Below are positions 52,320-60,449 of a stretch of 64,000 nt of DNA, piece by piece. Source of the stretch: Caldifarciminota bacterium UBA5631 (lineage in GTDB: Bacteria > Hydrothermota > Hydrothermia > UBA1063); the NCBI GenBank assembly GCA_002421425.1, contig DIJZ01000002.1:1-64000 (forward strand). The letters are read 5' to 3'. The notes below the pieces were generated by a model. That model did no database searches. It saw nothing but the letters and a program-made list of their open reading frames with translations, and was not told the DNA's origin. Position 1 is the stretch's first letter; each line of letters opens with the position of its first letter. Position numbers and translations under genes: made by a program.

Positions 52320-53059
52320 TCTGGAAATTGATCCAAAAAGATTTTAGAGAAAACTATATTACTTCCACGGTTCTTGTGGGCGTGATAACAGTGATTTCTG
52401 TGTATTCCTCTTTAAGAAAAACCCTCACACCTTCGGAAATGGCAATTATTACCTTTGTAATTGCTGGCCTTGGACTTGTGTTGCTCTTGTTCTACTCAAT
52501 ATACAGGGGATTTTCATGCATAAGAAAGGAGAAGGAGAAAAACACTCTTGAGTTTCTTATGAGCCTCCCTGCAGGTGGACTGGAAGTAGTGGGTGCAAAA
52601 TTCCTTGCTTTCTTTTTCGAAGCTTTTCTGCTTGCTCTTACAATTTACGTTGTTTCTACTTTTCCTGCTTTGAGAGGGCTTGCGGGTGAACTGATTTTAC
52701 CTCACGACTTTGGCCGGTTGATGCTGATTCTTCTATACGTCGTCTTTGCAATGTTACTCGGGGCCTTTTTCTTTTTTATTGTATTTCAACTTTTTGAAAT
52801 CTTGAACCTGTCATTGAAAGTGAAGGGATTTTTATGGAGAGTAATTCTTTTCTTCGCCTTTGTCTATTTCACAGGGAGATTTTTCATCTTTGCAAAAAGC
52901 ATCTTTCGCTTTTTGCCTGTGAAAGTCTATGAGATTTCAATCTTTAATGAGGTAGTCAACTGGGGCGCAGACTATCAGGGACTTGCGGCCGGAGTTCTTG
53001 TTAGTCTGACGTACCTTGGAGTAAGCATTTTGCTGTATAACAAAAGAGTGGAGGTGTAA
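52316..53059 (+). CDS. ABC-2 type transporter permease
   Basis: 247 aa with six predicted transmembrane segments (first at about 16-38, YITSTVLVGVITVISVYSSL). The soluble RKEKEKNTLEFLMSLPAGGLEVVGAKFLA loop is typical of ABC-2 permeases. It overlaps the ATPase gene by 4 nt, with GGAGGTGAAAG before the ATG. It forms the membrane part of the exporter. Confidence 0.88.
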   Translation: MIWKLIQKDFRENYITSTVLVGVITVISVYSSLRKTLTPSEMAIITFVIAGLGLVLLLFYSIYRGFSCIRKEKEKNTLEFLMSLPAGGLEVVGAKFLAFFFEAFLLALTIYVVSTFPALRGLAGELILPHDFGRLMLILLYVVFAMLLGAFFFFIVFQLFEILNLSLKVKGFLWRVILFFAFVYFTGRFFIFAKSIFRFLPVKVYEISIFNEVVNWGADYQGLAAGVLVSLTYLGVSILLYNKRVEV

Positions 53060-53060
53060 A

Positions 53061-54680
53061 ATGCAGTGGATGTGGATGATTGCGCTTCTTGTAAGCGGTA
53101 TTAAGACCGAGGGCCTGAGAAAAATTTCTATAGTTGAAGCGGGCAAGGGCATCGGAAGCAAAGGTATTCCCTTTGGAATTGTTGTGGATACAGTAAAGGA
53201 AATCACTCTGGACGAGAAGGAAGGATTTGAAGTAAAACTTACAGAAGATGAACTCACGATTACTGCTGTAAAAAGAGAAAGGGTAAACCTGGTAATACCC
53301 GCAGACGTGGACACGATAAAAGTTACAACAATTTCTGGAGATGTAGAAGTTTCTTTCAATGTACCTTTCTTCGGGGACCAATTTTCTATAACAACGGTGG
53401 GTGGAGATGTTGATCTGACAGGTGATATTCCTAGTAACTTAGAATTGTCTACGGTTTCGGGGGACGTTCTGATACGTTTGAACCCTCAGGGAGCGGGGAG
53501 TCCTGAAATGTCTTTAGCGACGGTAAGTGGGGATGTAATTGTCAAGAGTCTGTTCCCTGGCAAGATTTCCATAAAAACCGTGAGCGGTGACGTTGTTGTG
53601 GAATCAACGGATTCAGTATTTGAAGATTCTCTTTATTCCTGGGAGGTATCCACCATAACGGGAGATGTAGAGGTCCCATCCAGTATAGAAAGGTTAGTTA
53701 ATATATCAAAAGGCGTTGGAAAGGGTAAGAAAGAAGAAGAGAAGGAGAGGGCACACCTGGCGCCTTACCCCGTTCCTTTTCTTTCCTTTAACAGGGTAAA
53801 CGGACTTTTGATATTCCCGACTATAAAGAATGAGAGTGAGCAGGGACGTTACGTGCTGTCCGGTGGTTATGGAACCGCTTCAAATAAATTTTACTATCTT
53901 GTTGACCTGGAAAAGTACATTCCTGTTGGAACTGCGAGGTTTGGGGTGGGTTTCTCCGCTTTTTATCGCACGGTAAGCGGTGATCCATGGAAATGTGGTC
54001 TGGGTGAGAACTCCTGGCAGGCCCTATTTATGAAAGAAGATCTTCTTGATTTCTATAGAGCAAAAGGATTCGATGCTTATACGGGATTTCAGATTGGGGA
54101 TTTTTCTATGAGGGTCTCCTACGTTCAGGAGAAAAGGTTTTCGGAAAAGGTCAATACAAATTACTCAGTATTTTCGAAAAGGAAAGATTTCAGAGACAAT
54201 CCATCTCTTGCAGAAGGCCTTAATAGGTTGATAAGACTTCAGGTTGCATACGCCGTTGCCTCCGTAAATGCAGAATATTACATAGATAATCCCACAAACG
54301 AAGAAGTTATCAGAATTTATGGTGATCTTGAGAAAAAGACGAGCTTCAAGTATTTTGAACTTTTCCACAAAGTTAATTTAGGCTACTCAACTGGCAATGC
54401 CTTCCCGTATAACTTTACCCTTGGTGGACCAACAACACTGCCTGGATATGAAACGGGCTCCATTGCAACTCAAAAATTTGCCGCTATTCAGGAGTTGGTA
54501 ATCTTCCCAACGAAATTTGTGGATTTCGTAGTAGGTGCTTACGGAGGTTACGCCAACGATAAGCTCTATGGAGATCTTATGGCAGGTGTAAACATTTTCA
54601 GAGGTCTCGGCGTCTACGTCACAAGGGATAAAGCACAAAATGAAATCAAATATTATATGAGGTTCAATACACGCATATGA
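53061..54680 (+). CDS. DUF4097-type repeat domain fused to an outer-membrane barrel
   Basis: 539 aa, ribosome site GGAGGTG. A short hydrophobic N-terminus is followed by beta-helix repeats built around T-x-S-G-D-V (TISGDVEVS, TVGGDVDLT, TVSGDVLIR, TVSGDVIVK, TVSGDVVVE, TITGDVEVP; about 90-215), the DUF4097/adhesin pattern. From about 230 to the end, barrel-like strands appear, with TLGGPTTLPGYETGS near 450 recalling the Omp85 motif and YYMRFNTRI at the end. It may link a periplasmic sensor-like solenoid to an outer-membrane barrel. The export signal is weak, so localisation is inferred. Confidence 0.65.
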   Translation: MQWMWMIALLVSGIKTEGLRKISIVEAGKGIGSKGIPFGIVVDTVKEITLDEKEGFEVKLTEDELTITAVKRERVNLVIPADVDTIKVTTISGDVEVSFNVPFFGDQFSITTVGGDVDLTGDIPSNLELSTVSGDVLIRLNPQGAGSPEMSLATVSGDVIVKSLFPGKISIKTVSGDVVVESTDSVFEDSLYSWEVSTITGDVEVPSSIERLVNISKGVGKGKKEEEKERAHLAPYPVPFLSFNRVNGLLIFPTIKNESEQGRYVLSGGYGTASNKFYYLVDLEKYIPVGTARFGVGFSAFYRTVSGDPWKCGLGENSWQALFMKEDLLDFYRAKGFDAYTGFQIGDFSMRVSYVQEKRFSEKVNTNYSVFSKRKDFRDNPSLAEGLNRLIRLQVAYAVASVNAEYYIDNPTNEEVIRIYGDLEKKTSFKYFELFHKVNLGYSTGNAFPYNFTLGGPTTLPGYETGSIATQKFAAIQELVIFPTKFVDFVVGAYGGYANDKLYGDLMAGVNIFRGLGVYVTRDKAQNEIKYYMRFNTRI

Positions 54681-55357
54681 TAGGCACGATACTCATAGCC
54701 CTCACAGCCCTGATGCCTCAGTCTGCGGGTAAAACCCTGCAAGTTGAGGGACGACTATCAGGTATCGAGTTTCTTGTCGCGCCTGGGGAGAGTACCTTCG
54801 CCCTCGGGGCTCTCCCCGGGGTAAAAGAAAAGGGCGGTGCAGTGACTCTGGATTTTGGTGACATTACAAGTTCAGTCCCGGTGGTTTTCAGAAAAAAAAT
54901 TAAGCTATTCTTGGGAAGAGAGTTTGCAAGCATTATTCTGAATCTGGAAATGGAGTTTTCTGACGTGGAAATTGTGTTGCCACCTGCAGACTCTGTTAGC
55001 ATAACTTTAATTTCTAAATTTTCCAGCATCGAAGTGAAGCACAGCAGGACAGCATATTCCCTTATTGACCTTTTTCAGGTTGGTGGGAAAAGCACTTTTT
55101 CTGGACCAAGAATAAGAGAAGATGGTAAGTTATCCCTGTTCGTTGCGAACGTGAATGTTAGGAGTGGAGTAGGTAATGCCACCTACGATATTGCTTCTGA
55201 GGGTGCAAATATTTTTGTTCCTGCAGGAAGGACGATAATTCATCGTCAGGGTGTTTTTAACAGTGTGGACTGTGAAACGCACAGTAAAGCGGCAAGCGTA
55301 CTGATGCGGATCACAGGTAGTTTTAACAGAGTAAGTTGTATACGGGAGGAACTATGA
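54677..55357 (+). CDS. Predicted exported beta-solenoid-like protein
   Basis: 226 aa, ATGA overlap with the previous gene. Signal-like N-terminus (MIGTILIALTALMPQSAG). The remainder has the short repeating strands of a solenoid (FSDVEIVLPPADSVSITL, FSSIEVKHS). No enzymatic motif. It may be a partner of the preceding protein in envelope sensing. Not confidently assigned to a family. Confidence 0.6.
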   Translation: MIGTILIALTALMPQSAGKTLQVEGRLSGIEFLVAPGESTFALGALPGVKEKGGAVTLDFGDITSSVPVVFRKKIKLFLGREFASIILNLEMEFSDVEIVLPPADSVSITLISKFSSIEVKHSRTAYSLIDLFQVGGKSTFSGPRIREDGKLSLFVANVNVRSGVGNATYDIASEGANIFVPAGRTIIHRQGVFNSVDCETHSKAASVLMRITGSFNRVSCIREEL

Positions 55358-55536
55358 AAAAACTTGTTAGAAAAAAAAAGGGTAGAGTGCTGGCAGGTGT
55401 ATGTGCTGGTTTAGCAGAATACTTCAATATTGATGTGGTCTTTGTGCGATTGATTTTAGTCGCACTTATTCTGGCCTGGGGAGGCGGACTTCTCTTCTAC
55501 CTCCTTGCATGGCTTATAATTCCGCTGGAGGAATGA
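55354..55536 (+). CDS. PspC-domain membrane protein 1
   Basis: 60 aa from the ATG at 55354, with GGGAGGA upstream. Single PspC domain: KGRVLAGVCAGLAEYFNIDVVFVRLILVALILAWGGG and a terminal membrane segment LLFYLLAWLIIPLEE. PspC proteins sense inner-membrane stress in the phage-shock response. A second PspC gene follows immediately. Confidence 0.92.
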   Translation: MKKLVRKKKGRVLAGVCAGLAEYFNIDVVFVRLILVALILAWGGGLLFYLLAWLIIPLEE

Positions 55537-55537
55537 A

Positions 55538-55954
55538 ATGAAAAAATTGCGCAGAAGAAGGCAGGGGAAGATGTTGGGAGGCGTGTGCACAGGTCTGGCG
55601 GACTACTTTAGCATAGACGTCAGCATTGTAAGACTTGTGATGGTGCTCCTGGCGTTGGCTGATGGTGCAGGAATCATTTTCTACATACTCGCATGGATCA
55701 TAATTCCTGAAGAAGAAAAGGAATCGCTGGTGGATACCGGCGAGAAGCACGAAGATAGGAACGTGAGAATCCTGGGTGGGCTTTTACTTCTGATTCTTGG
55801 AATTGTGTTCTTTATCAGAAATTTTGTTGGTTTTCCTCCATTTTCTCAGATATGGCCACTTTTTCTTATTGTAATTGGAATCTGGATGCTTCTAAGAGGT
55901 AAGTCCGAATCCGGGAAGCCTGTGGAAGGCGAAAAAAAGGAGGAAGAGAAATGA
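55538..55954 (+). CDS. PspC-domain membrane protein 2 with extra helices
   Basis: 138 aa. Residues 1-60 repeat the PspC pattern (GKMLGGVCTGLADYFSIDVSIVR). Two more membrane segments (ILGGLLLLILGIVFFIRN, IWPLFLIVIGIWMLLRG) resemble the LiaI/DUF5668 helices. The tail is charged. It begins 1 nt after the first PspC gene and overlaps the LiaF-like gene by 4 nt. A probable tandem duplication with added helices. Confidence 0.9.
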   Translation: MKKLRRRRQGKMLGGVCTGLADYFSIDVSIVRLVMVLLALADGAGIIFYILAWIIIPEEEKESLVDTGEKHEDRNVRILGGLLLLILGIVFFIRNFVGFPPFSQIWPLFLIVIGIWMLLRGKSESGKPVEGEKKEEEK

Positions 55955-57084
55955 AAATGAGAAAGGGGCAGATATGGCTTGGGGTTATTTTCGTAATCCT
56001 GGGTGCATTGCTAATACTCAAGAATTTTGGTTTTGTTTCGCAGAGTGTATGGGGATTTTTGTGGAAATTCTGGCCTTTAATTCTCGTGCTTATAGGCCTT
56101 GAAATGGTGATATCTAATAAACTTGTAAGAGGAATCATCGTAATTGTATTTCTCCTCATAGGAATTGGTCTCGTGGCATTCAGCGGAAAAGAGTGGAAGA
56201 GACCACAAGGGGTGAGAAAAGAGGTGGTTCAAACTGCAGACTCTTCCATTCAGAAATTCATAATACGAGAAGATCTAAAGGATATCAAAAATCTTGAAAT
56301 TGTGTGTGAAAATATCAAAAAGCTGGATATTACTGTATCCAGTAAATCGGGTAAGGTTCTTGATGCTACACTGTCACTTATGCCTGGCAAGGAGAACGCA
56401 ATTTTTGTGGATTCAATAGATTTTCTTGTTGATAGGACTGGACCCTCCGCAGTATTAAGACTTAAGGATCGCAGAGAATTCTGGAAGCTGATGAAAGGCT
56501 ACATTGGGGATAAGGGTTACGAAGGGACGCTGGAAGTGCAGATTCCAAAAGGATTAAACCTTACGGTAAGAAATATAAATGGGGATATAAGAATCTTGGA
56601 ATTTGAGGGTAAGGAATTGCGGGCAAATCTGGTGAATGGCGATATTAATTTTCAGGACATTGAATCTTCCCTTCTCAAAATTGAGATGGTTAATGGGGGA
56701 ATATATCTCAGGGATGTTCAATCATCAGATGCAATTGAGCTTTCGAAAGTGAATGGGCAATGGGATATCGATAAATTAGTCTCTAAATCGATTTCCATCA
56801 GTGGAGTTAACGGTGACGTTACCCTTGGTGGTGATATGGAATTCGAAAATTTGAAGGTTGAACTCGTTAATAGCAAAATTCAGGCAAAATTAAGTAAGAA
56901 ATGGCTGAAGGGCTTCGCAGTTATTTCCACACTCAACGGTACCATTGTAATTTTGAAAGACGGTGTTTCAGAAGTTCCTCTTTATGTTGAAAAGGGTTTA
57001 AAGAAAGATGAGGCCGAAAGCACTGCTAAAGCCGGTGCCAGGATCATCGTAAAAACCGTCACAGGAAATGTTGAGCTTAAGTAA
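55951..57084 (+). CDS. LiaF-like membrane protein with DUF4097-type beta domain
   Basis: 377 aa. Two N-terminal helix pairs (LGVIFVILGALLILKNFGF, FWPLILVLIGLEMVISN) followed by a third segment match the LiaI-LiaF transmembrane pattern. From about 100 a beta solenoid follows with repeats such as NGDIRILEF, NGDINFQDI, NGGIYLRDV, NGDVTLGGD and TGNVELK. This echoes the repeats in the gene at 53061. LiaF-type proteins restrain envelope-stress signalling. No histidine kinase or response regulator is in the operon. The GntR protein may take that role. Confidence 0.82.
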   Translation: MKMRKGQIWLGVIFVILGALLILKNFGFVSQSVWGFLWKFWPLILVLIGLEMVISNKLVRGIIVIVFLLIGIGLVAFSGKEWKRPQGVRKEVVQTADSSIQKFIIREDLKDIKNLEIVCENIKKLDITVSSKSGKVLDATLSLMPGKENAIFVDSIDFLVDRTGPSAVLRLKDRREFWKLMKGYIGDKGYEGTLEVQIPKGLNLTVRNINGDIRILEFEGKELRANLVNGDINFQDIESSLLKIEMVNGGIYLRDVQSSDAIELSKVNGQWDIDKLVSKSISISGVNGDVTLGGDMEFENLKVELVNSKIQAKLSKKWLKGFAVISTLNGTIVILKDGVSEVPLYVEKGLKKDEAESTAKAGARIIVKTVTGNVELK

Positions 57085-57127
57085 AGATGAGGGGTTTGGG
57101 TACCCTGCTCCAGTACTGTAAAAAGAC

Positions 57128-57200
57128 TGGGCCCGCAGGGACTCGAACCCCGAACCAACGGATTATGAGTCCGCTGCTCTGCCGGTTGAGCTACGGGCCC
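57128..57200 (-). tRNA. tRNA-Met (anticodon CAU)
   Basis: 73 nt. The acceptor stem GGGCCCG/CGGGCCC is fully paired and A is the discriminator. CCA is not encoded (next bases are GTC). The anticodon loop CTCATAA gives CAU, with stem GCGGA/TCCGT (one G-U pair), and the T arm has GGTTCGAGTCC. The anticodon stem lacks the three G-C pairs of an initiator, so this is elongator Met, or possibly a lysidine-modified Ile2. Confidence 0.93.
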
Positions 57201-57328
57201 AGGTAAGTTTGTATATTGTAACGTAACGGTCTTGAATAATCAATAGTTTAACTGAGTAAATTTGCCAGAAAGGAATATAAGGTGAAACCTGCTCCCACAC
57301 TGTGATCGAGACCAAAGCCTGTTATTAA

Positions 57329-57356
57329 TTCACACACTTATACAATATAATATAAA
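57329..57356 (+). promoter_or_regulatory. Possible promoter TTCACA-N16-TATAAA
   Basis: TTCACA (57329-57334) and TATAAA (57351-57356) are spaced 16 nt, about 45 nt before the SnoaL-like gene. The region is very AT-rich, so other -10 choices exist. Confidence 0.35.
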
Positions 57357-57400
57357 AACGAATCAGAGATTGTATTAGTTGAAAAAGGAGTTCGGGTTCT

Positions 57401-57874
57401 ATGGAAGAAATAATAAACACCAGTGATAGCTGTGACCCATACGTGATAAAAGATGTTCAGGACGTTGTGGACCTGTGGTCCAGGACTTACAACTCCGAGG
57501 GTAAGCCTGACTGGTCTCACATTTTGCCCTATTATCACGAAAATATCCATTTCAGAGACTCTGTTCAGGAAATTCACGGAAAAGAAGAATTCACGAAAAT
57601 GACTCAGCGTCTCACAAAGCGTTCCCAGGATTTGCAGATGAAAATAGTAAGGGCAGTGAAAGAGGAAAATGATATTTTCATTGAGTGGGAGATGATCATT
57701 ACTTACAAAAAGAATCCAAGATCGACGGTATATGGCACAAGTAGAATAACCCTTGACGAAAAGGGCAAAGTTATTGAGCAGAGAGACTACTACGACCTCT
57801 GGGGAGACATTTTCGACAACATTCCGGGATTTGGCAAGATGTACAGGAAGTTTATGAAAAAGGTCTTTGGATAA
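57401..57874 (+). CDS. SnoaL-like (NTF2 fold) protein
   Basis: 157 aa, with AAAGGAG 10 nt upstream. DVVDLWSRTYNSEGKPDWSHILPYYHENIHFRDSVQEIHGKEEF followed by IFIEWEMIITY and RDYYDLW fits small NTF2/SnoaL-like proteins, which include isomerases and hydrolases acting on polycyclic or isoprenoid substrates. It begins a gene run with an SDR and two FAD enzymes, 5 nt apart from the SDR, so a shared substrate is likely. Catalytic role not determinable. Confidence 0.8.
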   Translation: MEEIINTSDSCDPYVIKDVQDVVDLWSRTYNSEGKPDWSHILPYYHENIHFRDSVQEIHGKEEFTKMTQRLTKRSQDLQMKIVRAVKEENDIFIEWEMIITYKKNPRSTVYGTSRITLDEKGKVIEQRDYYDLWGDIFDNIPGFGKMYRKFMKKVFG

Positions 57875-57879
57875 TTACT

Positions 57880-58857
57880 ATGATAGAAAGAGCCCGGATT
57901 AGGAGGTATTTTAAGGAGTACAAGGTATCAAACATTGTTGCGATGATTAGAAATTCCTCTAAGCCTGCCAAAGTTTGCCAGGACCGATTTGATAGAAAGC
58001 TGGTTGTTATTACAGGCGCAACGTCTGGCATAGGTTATTATACTGCTAGAAAGTATGCATCTATGGGAGCAAATCTTCTATGTGTCAACAGAAATCTCGA
58101 AAGGTCAGAGAAGTTAAAAAAAGAAATTGAGCTAACCTATGGAGTGAGATGCGAATACTATATTGCTGATCTAAGTGTTTTAAAGGAAATTCATGGGGCT
58201 GCCGGGTATCTTCTAAACCTCGATCAAAATATCGATGTATTGATTCACAATGCAGGAGTATATTACACCAGGAAACAGGTTACCGTGGACGGCCTTGAGA
58301 AAGTTTTTGTGGTTAATTATCTTTCTTCGTTCATCATTAACTACATCCTACTTGAGAAGTTCAAGAGGCAGAAATCAGGGAGAATAATCCTTGTTAACTC
58401 GGAAGGCCACAGGTTTGCGGTGTGGGGGATCGACATTGATGATATAAACTGGGAAAGGAGAAGATATTCCGGGCTGAAGAGTTATGGTGCTGCCAAGAAC
58501 GCCCAGCTCCTCTCCATGCTGGTATTCAACGAACTCTTAAGGGGAAGTGGAGTTACTATCAATGCCATGCATCCTGGTGCTGTGAGAACCGAGAGTGGAA
58601 AGGATAACGACCCGGTTTATAAATGGGTCAAGAAGAATATTTATGATAAAATGTTAAAGTCTCCCGAGATTTCAGCGGAAGCTCTGTATTACCTCGGAGT
58701 TTCAAAGGAAATAGAGGATATTAGCGGGAAGTTTTTTAATCTAACCACATTAGAGGAACCAGCGCCACCTGCTTTAGATAAAGAGGTTGCTAATCAACTG
58801 TGGGGTTTGAGTATCAGATTGGCAAAATTAGATGAATTTCTTAAGGGGGCAGTATGA
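57880..58857 (+). CDS. Short-chain dehydrogenase/reductase
   Basis: 325 aa. Rossmann motif TGATSGIG (about residues 47-54), HNAGVYY and catalytic SYGAAK (Tyr, Lys) are intact, with a preceding Ser in VNSEG. The 45-residue N-terminal extension (RARIRRYFKEYK) is basic. It ends with an ATGA overlap into the first FAD oxidoreductase gene. It resembles WW-domain oxidoreductase/retinol dehydrogenase-like SDRs, so a lipid or isoprenoid alcohol is a reasonable substrate guess. Confidence 0.92.
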   Translation: MIERARIRRYFKEYKVSNIVAMIRNSSKPAKVCQDRFDRKLVVITGATSGIGYYTARKYASMGANLLCVNRNLERSEKLKKEIELTYGVRCEYYIADLSVLKEIHGAAGYLLNLDQNIDVLIHNAGVYYTRKQVTVDGLEKVFVVNYLSSFIINYILLEKFKRQKSGRIILVNSEGHRFAVWGIDIDDINWERRRYSGLKSYGAAKNAQLLSMLVFNELLRGSGVTINAMHPGAVRTESGKDNDPVYKWVKKNIYDKMLKSPEISAEALYYLGVSKEIEDISGKFFNLTTLEEPAPPALDKEVANQLWGLSIRLAKLDEFLKGAV

Positions 58858-60446
58858 AGGTCGTTGTTGTGGGTGCTGGTGTATCAGGTCTTGTGGCAGC
58901 ACTGCGGGCTAAAATGGAAGGTTTTGATGCAGTTATTCTGGAAAAAAATGAAAAGTGCGGAGGGCTCGTCAATTCGTTTTACAGAGACGGTTACCTTTTT
59001 GATGGTGGAACAAGGGCGTTGCAGACTTTTGTCCTTTCCTTGCTGAAACCATTAGAGATAGAGATGGAATATGTTAAGACCCACGTTTCTATTGGAATTG
59101 AAGACAAGATAGTATCAATGGAAACCGTCGATGGAATAGAAGCTTATAGAATGATGCTTGAAGAGTTTTACCCCGATGCTAAAGGCGACATCAAAAAAAT
59201 ATTTAAAGATGTAAGGAAAATGGGCGGATTTCTCAAAGCAGTTAATAAGATGCTAAGTGTGAAAAAGGGTTTTGCGTCCTTTTTTGTCGACTTTATTCCT
59301 GCTATCGTAAGCCTTTTTGCCAATATTTATGTTCTTTTTAAGATGAAAGCTCCTATGGAGGAATACTTTGATAAGAAAATTCGTGTAAAAAATCAATCTC
59401 TCAAATACATTATTACACAGCACTTTTTTGCCGGGACACCAACCTTCTTTGCCCTTGGATATTTGTATCTCTATCCTGACTATATGTATCCACTTGGAGG
59501 AACAGGTAAGCTTGCTGAAAAACTGGAGGAAAAGGTGAGGGGGTGCGGAATAGAAGTAAAACTTAAAAGCAAAGTCATCAAGGTTGATGCTTTCAATAAA
59601 TTTGTAATTACTGAAAGTGGCGAAAAGTTTTACTATGATAAGCTTATCTGGGCAGCAGACTTAAAGTCCCTTTATAAGAACGTAGAAGGCATAGAAAAGT
59701 TTCCAGAAAATGTAGACAAAGAGTTTGAAAAAGAAAAAGCAAGAATTTTGAGCCACAAAGGCGCAGAATCTATTTTTACCATTTATCTGGCCGTTGATGA
59801 AGAACCAGAATATTTCAAGAGAATTTCACACAGTCATTTCTTCTACACCCCTTACAGGAGGGGTTTAGGCTCAATTGTGAAAGAAGAACAGGGTTTCATA
59901 CTAAACAATTGGGAGAAACTCGGTAGAAAGGAAATTTTTGATTGGCTTGAAAGATTTTGTAAGTTTAATACTTATGAGATTTCTGTTCCCGTGTTGAAGG
60001 ATCCTAATGCTGCCCCAACGAAAAAAACTGGACTCATCATCAGTTTCTTATTTGACTATGCAATAACCAAAAAGGCGAAAGAGACATCAATGTACGAGGA
60101 ATTAAAGGAGAAGACAGAGAGTTTTGTAATTGACATTCTTTCGCAAACCATTTATAAAGGTTTGAAGGATAGAATTATTTTTAAGTTTTCAGCAACTCCT
60201 TTGACGATCGAAACCTTGAGCGGTTCATCGGAAGGTTCTGTGATTGGCTGGTCTATGGCAGGTGAAATCCCTGTTAGGGGGAGTTTTTTAAGAATGATAG
60301 AAGCGCCGAAGACATCAATTCCTGATGTGCTTAAGGTAGGTCAGTGGACTATGAGTCCAGCCGGGACACCTACGGCCGTTTTAACCGGCAATCTGGCAAT
60401 TAACTTATTGTTGAAACAGAATAAACACAGGAAAAGCAAGGGCTAG
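58854..60446 (+). CDS. FAD-dependent carotenoid desaturase/oxidase-like protein 1
   Basis: 530 aa. N-terminal FAD motif VVVGAGVSGLVAALRA and second Gly motif KCGGLVNSF with FDGGTRAL. The C-terminal FAD-binding segment is GQWTMSPAGTPTAVLTGNLA. The layout fits the CrtI/CrtN/CrtP phytoene-desaturase superfamily, which also includes retinol saturases. The gene is followed 3 nt later by a same-length paralog, and CrtO- and CrtQ-like genes lie downstream. Desaturation or oxidation of a carotenoid-like isoprenoid is inferred. Confidence 0.85.
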   Translation: MKVVVVGAGVSGLVAALRAKMEGFDAVILEKNEKCGGLVNSFYRDGYLFDGGTRALQTFVLSLLKPLEIEMEYVKTHVSIGIEDKIVSMETVDGIEAYRMMLEEFYPDAKGDIKKIFKDVRKMGGFLKAVNKMLSVKKGFASFFVDFIPAIVSLFANIYVLFKMKAPMEEYFDKKIRVKNQSLKYIITQHFFAGTPTFFALGYLYLYPDYMYPLGGTGKLAEKLEEKVRGCGIEVKLKSKVIKVDAFNKFVITESGEKFYYDKLIWAADLKSLYKNVEGIEKFPENVDKEFEKEKARILSHKGAESIFTIYLAVDEEPEYFKRISHSHFFYTPYRRGLGSIVKEEQGFILNNWEKLGRKEIFDWLERFCKFNTYEISVPVLKDPNAAPTKKTGLIISFLFDYAITKKAKETSMYEELKEKTESFVIDILSQTIYKGLKDRIIFKFSATPLTIETLSGSSEGSVIGWSMAGEIPVRGSFLRMIEAPKTSIPDVLKVGQWTMSPAGTPTAVLTGNLAINLLLKQNKHRKSKG

Positions 60447-60449
60447 TCT

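Noticed and set aside
57128..57200. Initiator tRNA-fMet
   Set aside because: The anticodon stem (GCGGA/TCCGT) lacks the three consecutive G-C pairs, and the acceptor end pairs normally, unlike an initiator.
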